Assembly: GCA_001795115.1 (NCBI GenBank)
Contig: MGNI01000071.1
Coordinates: 4,154 to 10,915 of the forward strand
Reading direction: 5' to 3'
Length of the DNA: 6,762 bases
From: Chloroflexi bacterium RBG_16_48_8
Lineage (GTDB): Bacteria > Chloroflexota > Anaerolineae > Anaerolineales > E44-bin32
Within the stretch, counting starts at the first letter, position 1. Every line of letters starts with the position of its first letter. The position numbers were made by a program, and so were the translations under genes. Below, piece by piece: positions 1 to 5,728 of the stretch. The notes under the pieces are model-generated. The model made no database searches and was not told the origin of the DNA. It saw nothing but the letters and a program-made list of their open reading frames with translations.

Positions 1-1
1 C

Positions 2-676
2 TTTGTACCTGCCAGCTCAGCGAGAGTAGGGATTATTGATCGGATTTTCACACGCATCGGAGCCCAGGATGAAATTCACGCCGGTCAATCAACCTTTATG
101 GTGGAGATGGTGGAAGCAGCCAACATCCTTCACCATGCCACACCGCGCAGTTTGCTCATCCTGGATGAAATCGGAAGGGGTACAAGCACGTACGATGGAT
201 TATCGATTGCATGGGCGGTTGTGGAGTACATCCATAATCACCCTAAAATCAGGGCGCGCACACTGTTCGCTACCCACTATCATGAGCTCACCCAACTTTC
301 AGAGACTCTGCCCGGAATTCGAAATTACAATGTAGCCGTTTCTGATGAGGGGGGACAGGTTGTATTTCTTCATAAAATCATTCCTGGTGGAGCCGACAAG
401 TCCTATGGGATACATGTGGCTGAGTTGGCAGGATTACCCCGACCCGTGATCAATAGAGCCCAGGAAATCCTTTCCCTGCTTGAGACGGAGTCGCGTGAAA
501 TGAGGACACACAAAGGGATTATGGTTCAGCAATTATCCTTTTTCCCGGAAACCAATCCTTTACTGGAGGATTTGGAAAACCTTGAAATTGATAGCCTTTC
601 GCCGCTGGAAGCACTCAACAAATTATATGAGTGGCAGCAATTGCTTCGAAAATCGCGGGAGAATTCCGTGGAGTAA
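2..676 (+). CDS. mutS: DNA mismatch repair protein MutS, C-terminal part (5' end outside window)
   Basis: This is the last 224 residues of MutS, the ATPase that recognises mismatches and recruits MutL. The frame is open from base 2, so the gene is cut by the window edge and the first ATG at 98 is internal. Visible parts of the ABC-type ATPase domain are DRIFTRIGA (residues 13-21), the signature-like STFMVEM (30-36), Walker B LLILDEIGRG (51-60, catalytic Glu56), TSTYDG (61-66) and the histidine loop ATHYHEL (90-96, His92). SYGIHVAELAG (135-145) is also typical. A linker follows, with QLSFF at 177-181, which resembles the sliding-clamp-binding motif found at this place in other MutS proteins. 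A conserved C-terminal helix, SPLEALNKLYEWQQLL (200-215), ends the protein. Walker A lies upstream of the window. The gene ends with TAA at 674-676 and is followed directly by a terminator. Identification is secure. Confidence 0.97.
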   Translation, partial: FVPASSARVGIIDRIFTRIGAQDEIHAGQSTFMVEMVEAANILHHATPRSLLILDEIGRGTSTYDGLSIAWAVVEYIHNHPKIRARTLFATHYHELTQLSETLPGIRNYNVAVSDEGGQVVFLHKIIPGGADKSYGIHVAELAGLPRPVINRAQEILSLLETESREMRTHKGIMVQQLSFFPETNPLLEDLENLEIDSLSPLEALNKLYEWQQLLRKSRENSVE

Positions 677-680
677 GGTT

Positions 681-735
681 GGATGACTTCAGTAGTCATC
701 CCTCCCATACAGGCTGGGCTGCTGGGAGGGTTTTT
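681..735 (+). terminator. Tandem-hairpin Rho-independent terminator after mutS
   Basis: Two hairpins follow the mutS stop codon. The first is a perfect 8-bp stem, 681-688 (GGATGACT) with 694-701 (AGTCATCC), closing a 5-nt loop. The second is a perfect 8-bp stem, 700-707 (CCCTCCCA) with 723-730 (TGGGAGGG), and is followed at once by five T at 731-735. The two stems share bases 700-701, so they compete for these positions. The GC-rich second stem plus the T run is a classical intrinsic terminator. Confidence 0.88.
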
Positions 736-767
736 GTTTATGCAGATTCTTTTCAAGGCTCAACTGG

Positions 768-848
768 AAAGAGACCACTCAACCGAGAGGAATCAGTCAC
801 ATTCGCTTCTCTCTTCTATCTTGACTGTTTTTTTTCAGCGGTCTCTTT
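768..848. repeat. Nested inverted repeats in the spacer between mutS and the membrane-protein gene
   Basis: An outer perfect 9-bp inverted repeat pairs 768-776 (AAAGAGACC) with 840-848 (GGTCTCTTT). Inside it a 6-bp inverted repeat pairs 794-799 (CAGTCA) with 822-827 (TGACTG), and the inner right arm is followed by eight T (828-835). The outer right arm ends ten bases from the stop codon of the minus-strand gene. On the plus strand the inner hairpin plus T run could be a backup terminator for mutS, although its 22-nt loop is long. On the minus strand the outer stem could protect the 3' end of the two-gene transcript. Between 741 and 857 I see no gene. Confidence 0.5.
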
Positions 849-857
849 TAAGAAAGC

Positions 858-1415
858 TTAAGATCGGGGATGAGCACGACGTACAATTTTGATTAAAGCC
901 CCAATCATGACGTATATCAAGCTTAGTGCAATCAGGGTAAATTTCGTGATCGCGAAAATCCTGGCCACTTGAGGCCAAGGCGATTGAAGGTCACCCAAGA
1001 GCATGTTGAGAAGAGCTGCGTTTTCAAAACCATCAAATAAGGCTGCAAACCATTGTCCCCATGCCAGGAGTACTCCGGTCGTCATCAAGAGAGCGCCATT
1101 GGGTGAGAATGCAGATGTAGTCCAGATACAACCCATTCCTATGGCAGTTGAATAAACAACCAGAAATAGATAATCCAATCCTAAGCTCAAAGCGGCTATG
1201 AGTTGAGTCTCAGCATCCCAAGAAGCAAGGATTGTTCTTGCAGCATCAACTTCTCCAGCGAGTTCAAAGGAAATGATGCCATTGGGTGTGGAAGGGTTAC
1301 TCAAGGGAGCGGAAAGCCAGTTAAGCGTGATCATGAATATTAGCGTAAGCAGGATCAGTGGGATAAGAACCTTCCCAATTCTATCTGGGGAGATGGCTTG
1401 GAATGGATGACGCAT
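858..1415 (-). CDS. Unrecognised integral membrane protein with four predicted membrane segments
   Basis: A 185-residue protein that I cannot assign to a named family. By hydrophobicity it has four membrane segments, roughly at residues 16-36, 74-97, 107-126 and 150-175. Between the first two lies a polar stretch of about 35 residues containing GIISFELAG (46-54) and, further on, ILASWDAE. It has no obvious signal-peptide cleavage site, catalytic motif or cysteine pair. The C-terminus is basic (KIVRRAHPRS), as expected for a cytoplasmic tail. The start at 1415 is supported by GAGGG at 1423-1427, seven bases upstream. The gene lies 30 nt after the amidohydrolase-CYTH gene on the same strand with no terminator between them, so the two are probably co-transcribed. 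Hypothetical proteins with a similar FELAG-containing loop are, to my recollection, widespread in bacteria, but I know of no assigned function. Confidence 0.85.
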   Translation of the reverse strand: MRHPFQAISPDRIGKVLIPLILLTLIFMITLNWLSAPLSNPSTPNGIISFELAGEVDAARTILASWDAETQLIAALSLGLDYLFLVVYSTAIGMGCIWTTSAFSPNGALLMTTGVLLAWGQWFAALFDGFENAALLNMLLGDLQSPWPQVARIFAITKFTLIALSLIYVMIGALIKIVRRAHPRS

Positions 1416-1445
1416 GGTTAATCCCTCACAACCTTTTTTCAGACA

Positions 1446-3440
1446 TTATGCCTGCGGTTTTCCTTCGGATAAGGCTATCTCGGGGTATTCCATTTCGACA
1501 GGTGTCGACTCGTCCCCTACAAGCTCTTCAAGCAGTATGGGGATTAATTTTGCTTTCTCTTCTGCATCGACTCGAGACCAGGTTCGGCTTTTTATTTCCA
1601 GAAAATGACCCTCAATCTTTGGCTGGAGGATCGTATCCACATTGATGAAAAAGTCTTCCCCTTTATATCGGATGAGCCATCGAAGACGGTCTTTATTAAT
1701 TTCATTTTCGGAGCTCGGTTTAAAGTATTCGCGGTAGAAACGTAAACTATGTATGGCAGGGGCGATAAATCGAGATCGGGAAAGGAAGATGAAGTTGGGG
1801 TAGGAGTGCTCTGCGGCAGGACCTATGAGTGTTAACCGATAACGCACATTGAAGACATTCCCCTTCTCATCAACAAACTCATCTTCACGATACCTCAATC
1901 GATTCTCTGATGGGGCATCAAAGGTGAAATAGGTATCATACTCCAAGTAGTGTGCGGTTCGAATGATCTCATAATGATCTCGGGTAAGTTTCTCCAGAAT
2001 GGGTGCTGTATCTGGAATGCGAACCTTTATTTGAACCTCGTAGCTCTCTCCTTGAGTTGCGTCGCCGATTGCAATCAATTTTGAAAGTACCGAACCTTCT
2101 CTTTCAATAAGAAATACGTCGATCCTTTTTGCATAGTCATTTGCTGCCTCAAGCAGGGGCGCTTCCTGGATGGTTTCCAACACTCTATCCCGCATCAACC
2201 AACGTCCATTGACCATAACATGGGTCACATCGAAGGATTTTGCGGCGTAAATTAGCCTGGAATAGATCGAATCCGGGTCATGGGCGAAAGCGGGCTGGGC
2301 ATGTAAGGTGTTCAAATCTACAAGAATGAGATCCGCCCTCTTCCCAGCCTCGATAGATCCAGTGAGATGGTCGATTTTCAGGGCTTTTGCTCCAAGGATC
2401 GTGACCATAGCGAAGGCAGTACGAGCGGGTAGAGCGGTGGGGTCATTGGTGACGGCTTTTGCCACAAGGGATGCCAGGCGCACCTCTTCGAACATATCCA
2501 GATCATTATTGGAGGCAGGACCATCCGTCCCGATGCCAACGCATAGACCTTCGGAAAGCATTTCAATGATGGGAGCGAATCCCGAAGCCAATTTAAGATT
2601 ACTGGAAGGATTGTGAATAACGCCCACAGAGAAGTGTTCAAGGGTATGGATCTCTCCAGAGTCAACGTGGACACAATGGGCAGCGATTACTTTCGCCTCG
2701 AAAAACCCCAGTTTCTTAAGCCAGGGCACGACAGGCATATCATAGGTCTGGCGCCATTGATCTTCCTCTAGGCGGGTTTCCGCGATGTGGGTCAGTATGG
2801 GAACATCAAACTTAACGGCTATTTCGGTACAGGCCAAGAGAATATCTTCTGTGCAGTTGTAGGCAGAGTGAGGTGCAATGGCTGGGATAATCAGCGGATG
2901 ATCCTTCCATTTTTGAATAAAAAGTCTGGCAGCATTGAGAGCATCTTCATAGGATTCAGCATCTGGAGAGGGAAATTTGAGAACCGTTTGACCGCAGATG
3001 GCTCGCATTCCAATCTGCGCGGCTGCATTGGCTATGGAATCCTCGAAGTAGAACATATCCGCAAAGGTTGTTGTACCACCTCGTATCATCTCTGCACACG
3101 CAATTCGTGTACCTAAATCGCAGAATTCAGGAGAGACAAACTCCCGCTCAACAGGCATCATGTACCCCAGGAGCCAGACGTCTAATCGCTGGTCATCTGT
3201 GAGGCCTCGCAGCAATGTCATGGGTGCATGGGTATGAGCATTGATCAATCCGGGTAGGAGTGCCTTGCCCTGACAACCCAGGATGTGGGTTGAAACGTAT
3301 GAGGTCAGGATGTCGGAAGTTTTCCCAACAGCGAGGATCTCTTCCCCTTTGATTGCCACAGCACCATCGGGTATGATCTGGTAGCTGCTGTTCATCGTTA
3401 CAATATTTGCGTCGCGCAGAATGATATCTGCTTCAGCCAT
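1446..3440 (-). CDS. MtaD-like amidohydrolase (adenosine/SAH/MTA deaminase type) fused to a C-terminal CYTH domain
   Basis: A two-domain protein of 664 residues; MtaD-family deaminases are usually about 400-450. Residues 1-440 form a metal-dependent amidohydrolase. LLPGLINAHTHAP carries zinc ligands His69 and His71, THIAET carries His218 and the catalytic Glu221, His255 lies in AAHCVH, and GTDGPAS carries Asp306. The run APMTLLRGL (72-80) and AEMIRGGTTTFADM (116-129) point to deaminases of S-adenosylhomocysteine, 5'-methylthioadenosine or adenosine. Residues 465-640 look like a CYTH (triphosphate tunnel) domain: YEVQIKVRI (467-475, an ExExK variant), DTYF (502-505), RLRYRED (514-520), Lys583 and Arg585, and GHFLEIKSRTW (611-621). 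The start at 3440 is backed by GGGAGG six bases upstream. No internal stop or frameshift separates the domains. The deaminase family assignment is firm and the CYTH call is likely; exact substrate and ligand are unknown. Confidence 0.92.
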   Translation of the reverse strand: MAEADIILRDANIVTMNSSYQIIPDGAVAIKGEEILAVGKTSDILTSYVSTHILGCQGKALLPGLINAHTHAPMTLLRGLTDDQRLDVWLLGYMMPVEREFVSPEFCDLGTRIACAEMIRGGTTTFADMFYFEDSIANAAAQIGMRAICGQTVLKFPSPDAESYEDALNAARLFIQKWKDHPLIIPAIAPHSAYNCTEDILLACTEIAVKFDVPILTHIAETRLEEDQWRQTYDMPVVPWLKKLGFFEAKVIAAHCVHVDSGEIHTLEHFSVGVIHNPSSNLKLASGFAPIIEMLSEGLCVGIGTDGPASNNDLDMFEEVRLASLVAKAVTNDPTALPARTAFAMVTILGAKALKIDHLTGSIEAGKRADLILVDLNTLHAQPAFAHDPDSIYSRLIYAAKSFDVTHVMVNGRWLMRDRVLETIQEAPLLEAANDYAKRIDVFLIEREGSVLSKLIAIGDATQGESYEVQIKVRIPDTAPILEKLTRDHYEIIRTAHYLEYDTYFTFDAPSENRLRYREDEFVDEKGNVFNVRYRLTLIGPAAEHSYPNFIFLSRSRFIAPAIHSLRFYREYFKPSSENEINKDRLRWLIRYKGEDFFINVDTILQPKIEGHFLEIKSRTWSRVDAEEKAKLIPILLEELVGDESTPVEMEYPEIALSEGKPQA

Positions 3441-3468
3441 TTTTTGCCTCCCGCAGTTGTTGAGGGTG

Positions 3469-3477
3469 ATTATAGCA
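3469..3477 (-). promoter_or_regulatory. Extended -10 promoter for the amidohydrolase-CYTH gene
   Basis: Read on the minus strand this is TGCTATAAT, a perfect extended -10 element (TGn plus TATAAT). The predicted transcript start is near 3462, about 20 nt before the ATG, leaving room for the GGGAGG ribosome-binding site at 3447-3452. No good -35 is seen: the hexamer at 17-bp spacing (3492-3497, TCCTCA) matches only three of six. That is tolerable because an extended -10 can work without one. Confidence 0.65.
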
Positions 3478-3725
3478 GTCCATTGGATTAATGAGGATAC
3501 ACAGAGTTAAATTTCATACAAGAATGAACGGAAGTTCAGATAGGGTTTTTTGGACAAGTTACCTTGCAAGAATTATTGCATCTTATACTCATGGAGCAAA
3601 ATATGTGGTGGTAAGAAGTGGGAGCACCACCGCCCATTACACTCCTCCTCAACACCATGATGAACGTGTAAGGTCAAATGGAAAATGTCCTCAAATATGT
3701 TTTATTTTGTAAATCAAGGCGAGTG
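3478..3725. other. Divergent intergenic region between the two operons
   Basis: About 310 nt separate the divergent start codons, and I find no convincing gene in them. Two imperfectly placed dyads could be operator or RNA structures: TGAAC/GTTCA at 3525-3529 and 3534-3538 around a GGAA centre, and GTGGTG/CACCAC at 3605-3610 and 3625-3630. Both lie upstream of the two predicted -10 elements. They would therefore act as DNA sites and not as part of either mRNA leader. No known riboswitch or regulator site was recognised. Confidence 0.4.
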
Positions 3726-3731
3726 TATAAT
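3726..3731 (+). promoter_or_regulatory. -10 element of the nucleoside phosphorylase operon
   Basis: A perfect TATAAT at 3726-3731, 22 bases before the ATG at 3753. The predicted transcript start is near 3738, just before the GGAGG at 3742-3746. The -35 is poor (an AT-rich stretch near 3701-3708), which suggests a weak or activator-dependent promoter. This element also argues against the upstream ATG at 3678, which would not be on the transcript. Confidence 0.6.
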
Positions 3732-3752
3732 CCATTTCATTGGAGGATAGAA

Positions 3753-5081
3753 ATGCGGGCGGTCGATGTGATTGTTAAGAAACGTGATGGTCAAGAGTTG
3801 AGCAAGGAGGAGATCGATTTTTTCATCGGAGGGTTTACGCGCGGAGAGATTTCTGACTATCAGGCATCGGCATGGGCTATGGCGGTGCTTTTTCAAGGGA
3901 TGACTCCTCGTGAAACAATGGATCTGACCAATGCGTTAATTGAATCAGGTGAGAGATTGGATCTTACAGGGGTTGTTCCCATTGCAGTGGATAAACATTC
4001 CACTGGAGGAGTGGGCGATAAAACTACTCTTGTCGTCCAACCCATCGTGGCTGCATGTAATATCCCCATGGGGAAAATGTCTGGGAAAGCTCTCGCTTTT
4101 ACTGGCGGAACCCTAGATAAATTGCAATCTATCTCAGGATACCGGATCGATCTTTCAACGCAGGAATTTATCGATCAATTGAAAAAAATCGGACTTGTTC
4201 TCACTGGTCAAACTTTAAACCTGGCACCTGCGGATGGAGCACTGTATTCTCTGAGAGATGTGACAGGGACTGTTAAAGCTGTTCCCCTGATTGCTTCGTC
4301 CATTATGAGCAAGAAATTGGCAGCCGGTGCTCAGGCCATCGTGTTGGATGTCAAAGTGGGATTAGGTGCCTTCATGCAGGAAATATTAGAAGCTGTAGAA
4401 TTGGCCAAATTGATGGTTGATATTGGCTACATTGCTGGGAAAAGAGTGGTGGCTTTAATCTCGGACATGAACCAGCCACTTGGTTATGCTGTTGGAAACG
4501 CATTGGAGGTGAAGGAAGCACTGGAAACCTTGAAAGGGGAAGGGCCAGTAGACTTCAAAGAACACTGTTTGGAAATCGCTGGACACCTCCTCATCCTTGC
4601 TGGGCGGGCAAAAGAGCTTGAAGAGGGAAAAAAACTTTCTCTGGAAGTGCTTGAGAATGGAACAGCATTCGAGAAATTCCGTCAACTGGTGCAAGCTCAG
4701 GGGGGAGATGTAAACTTGGTTGATGATCCCTCAAAACTTCCAATGGCTTCTATTATTGAAACCATCTCTTCCCCACTAAAGGGTTATTTGAAGGAAATTC
4801 ATGCACGGGAGATTGGATTGTCCGCCATGGAGCTGGGCGCAGGTCGTGAGAAGAAGGGAGATGCCGTTGATTATGCTGTGGGAATTGTCCTGAAGCATAA
4901 AGTGGGAGATTGGGTGGATGAAGGAGAAGCGTTATTCGAGGTTCACGCCAATCACCGGGATCGCTGTGGAGGCGCAGTAGAAAGAGTTTTGGCTGCTCAT
5001 AGTTTTTCAAAATCAAAAATATCTCCCTTACCGCGCTTTTATCAGACGGTCATACATGCCCATGAGGAGAAGAAGCGATGA
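3753..5081 (+). CDS. pdp: Pyrimidine-nucleoside (thymidine) phosphorylase
   Basis: A 442-residue cytoplasmic enzyme of the thymidine/pyrimidine-nucleoside phosphorylase family (usual length 430-440). These enzymes split thymidine, deoxyuridine or uridine with phosphate to give the base and (deoxy)ribose-1-phosphate. The phosphate loop is VDKHSTGGVGDK (79-90) with Lys81, His82 and Ser83. Ser110 and Thr120 lie in the SGKALAFTGGTLDKLQ signature (110-125). The base-binding Arg168 (LRDVT), Ser183 and Lys187 (IMSKK) are all present, each three less than the Escherichia coli DeoA numbers as I recall them. The C-terminal alpha/beta domain occupies about 345-430. The start at 3753 is chosen because its protein aligns with the family N-terminus and GGAGG lies at 3742-3746; the ATG at 3678 lies upstream of the predicted promoter. 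The signature departs from the usual SGRGLGHTGGTxDKLE at several places. The gene overlaps the cupin gene downstream. Confidence 0.94.
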   Translation: MRAVDVIVKKRDGQELSKEEIDFFIGGFTRGEISDYQASAWAMAVLFQGMTPRETMDLTNALIESGERLDLTGVVPIAVDKHSTGGVGDKTTLVVQPIVAACNIPMGKMSGKALAFTGGTLDKLQSISGYRIDLSTQEFIDQLKKIGLVLTGQTLNLAPADGALYSLRDVTGTVKAVPLIASSIMSKKLAAGAQAIVLDVKVGLGAFMQEILEAVELAKLMVDIGYIAGKRVVALISDMNQPLGYAVGNALEVKEALETLKGEGPVDFKEHCLEIAGHLLILAGRAKELEEGKKLSLEVLENGTAFEKFRQLVQAQGGDVNLVDDPSKLPMASIIETISSPLKGYLKEIHAREIGLSAMELGAGREKKGDAVDYAVGIVLKHKVGDWVDEGEALFEVHANHRDRCGGAVERVLAAHSFSKSKISPLPRFYQTVIHAHEEKKR

Positions 5082-5407
5082 CCTCAGAACAACTAAGGGT
5101 AAAACGTTGGATGTGGGATAAGACCCTCAGTGAGAACGCCATCATGCGTCATATGGAGATGGAAGGTTTGGAAACTCATCGGTGGAAAAATGAACCTGGG
5201 GCGAAGTACCCGGCCCATGCCCATGACTTTGAAAAGGTTATTTTGGTCATGCGGGGGTCGATTACTCTCCGGATCCCTGAAACGGGAGAGCAAGTTTCGT
5301 TGAATCCTGGAGACAAGCTTGAACTACCCGCTGGGATAATGCATGAAGCCGTTGTGGGTCCGATGGGTGTGGTATGTCTGGAGGGGCACAGGAAATCTTC
5401 GGCATAG
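5078..5407 (+). CDS. Small single-domain cupin protein
   Basis: A 109-residue protein with one cupin beta-barrel domain (about 35-105). Motif 1 is the stretch GAKYPAHAHDFEKVILVMRG (41-60) with probable metal ligands His47 and His49. Motif 2 is PGDKLELPAGIMHEA (77-91) with His89. The glutamate expected four residues after the second histidine of classical cupins is Lys53 here, with Glu52 next to it, so the metal site is probably a three-histidine one. The start codon overlaps the phosphorylase stop as ATGA (5078-5081), which implies translational coupling, and GAGGAG at 5064-5069 gives a good ribosome-binding site. Such small cupins can be sugar or metabolite binders, isomerases or sensors. 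Nothing here identifies the ligand, but coupling to pdp suggests a link with nucleoside or pentose-phosphate metabolism. Confidence 0.85.
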   Translation: MTSEQLRVKRWMWDKTLSENAIMRHMEMEGLETHRWKNEPGAKYPAHAHDFEKVILVMRGSITLRIPETGEQVSLNPGDKLELPAGIMHEAVVGPMGVVCLEGHRKSSA

Positions 5408-5728
5408 TGTTCATCTACATCCTGTTTCATTCTCCGTCTTTCATTTCTTCACTGCAGTGGGAGGAAGGGTAGGTTTGTTCGGAAGTCTCATTTTCGAGAA
5501 CTTATCTTCTGGATGGATCAGAATGGCAAGGTCTTTAGGGGAGGATGAAATGGGAAGATCAAAGGCGACCTACGTAAAGGTGTGCCAAGGGGGAGTTGAT
5601 CGTTGGATGAGGTGAACTCTCTTTTCTGAAGAGGTCTGATAAGAGATCCACAATAGAATTTCATTTTGATCATGGTTTGTAGAGACGCAGCATGCTATGT
5701 CTTTTAAGGCATTCAGATGCATCAACAT
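5408..5728. other. Intergenic region between convergent genes, no clear gene or terminator
   Basis: About 320 nt between the stop codons of the cupin gene and the FrhB-like gene. I see no domain-bearing ORF on either strand. A perfect 10-bp palindrome, CACTGCAGTG, lies at 5450-5459. An imperfect hairpin at 5681-5704 (AGAGAC with GTCTTT, broken in the middle, ending in four T at 5702-5705) could be a weak plus-strand terminator, but it lacks a GC-rich continuous stem. No convincing terminator was found for either flanking gene. Confidence 0.5.
5550..5615 (+). CDS. Speculative 21-codon ORF behind a strong ribosome-binding site
   Basis: ATG at 5550 is preceded by AGGGGAGG (5537-5544) with five bases between, one of the best ribosome-binding sites in the window. 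The 21-residue product (MGRSKATYVKVCQGGVDRWMR) is basic, has a single Cys12, and resembles nothing I know. It lies downstream of the cupin gene with no terminator between, so it could be read from the same transcript. It may equally be chance or the remnant of a decayed gene. Confidence 0.2.
   Translation: MGRSKATYVKVCQGGVDRWMR

Noticed and set aside
98..676. Treating the ATG at 98 as the start of a short gene
   Set aside because: The frame stays open to base 2 and the residues before this Met are conserved MutS sequence (DRIFTRIGA and neighbours).
1446..2100. C-terminal extension of the amidohydrolase as a frameshift or read-through artefact
   Set aside because: The frame is continuous with no stop, the extension has its own conserved CYTH-like motifs, and codon use does not visibly change at the junction.
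3605..3630. GTGGTG/CACCAC dyad as a riboswitch
   Set aside because: It lies upstream of both predicted transcript starts, so it would not be in either mRNA leader, and it matches no riboswitch core I know.
3491..3712. 73-codon plus-strand ORF in the divergent promoter region
   Set aside because: It has no ribosome-binding site, no recognisable motif and an atypical composition. It also runs across the predicted promoter region of pdp.
3678..3752. Upstream ATG giving the phosphorylase a 25-residue N-terminal extension
   Set aside because: The extension does not resemble family N-termini, contains the TATAAT element at 3726-3731, and the ATG at 3753 has GGAGG at the right distance.
5343..5615. 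90-codon plus-strand ORF overlapping the cupin gene end
   Set aside because: Its first part is the cupin gene in another frame and the rest shows no domain. Only the last 21 codons have a good ribosome-binding site, and they are listed separately with low confidence.
5681..5705. Hairpin AGAGAC/GTCTTT with four T as a terminator for the pdp-cupin transcript
   Set aside because: The stem is short, contains a G-U pair and is interrupted by a mismatched centre. It lies about 280 nt past the cupin stop, so it is not strong enough to annotate as a terminator.
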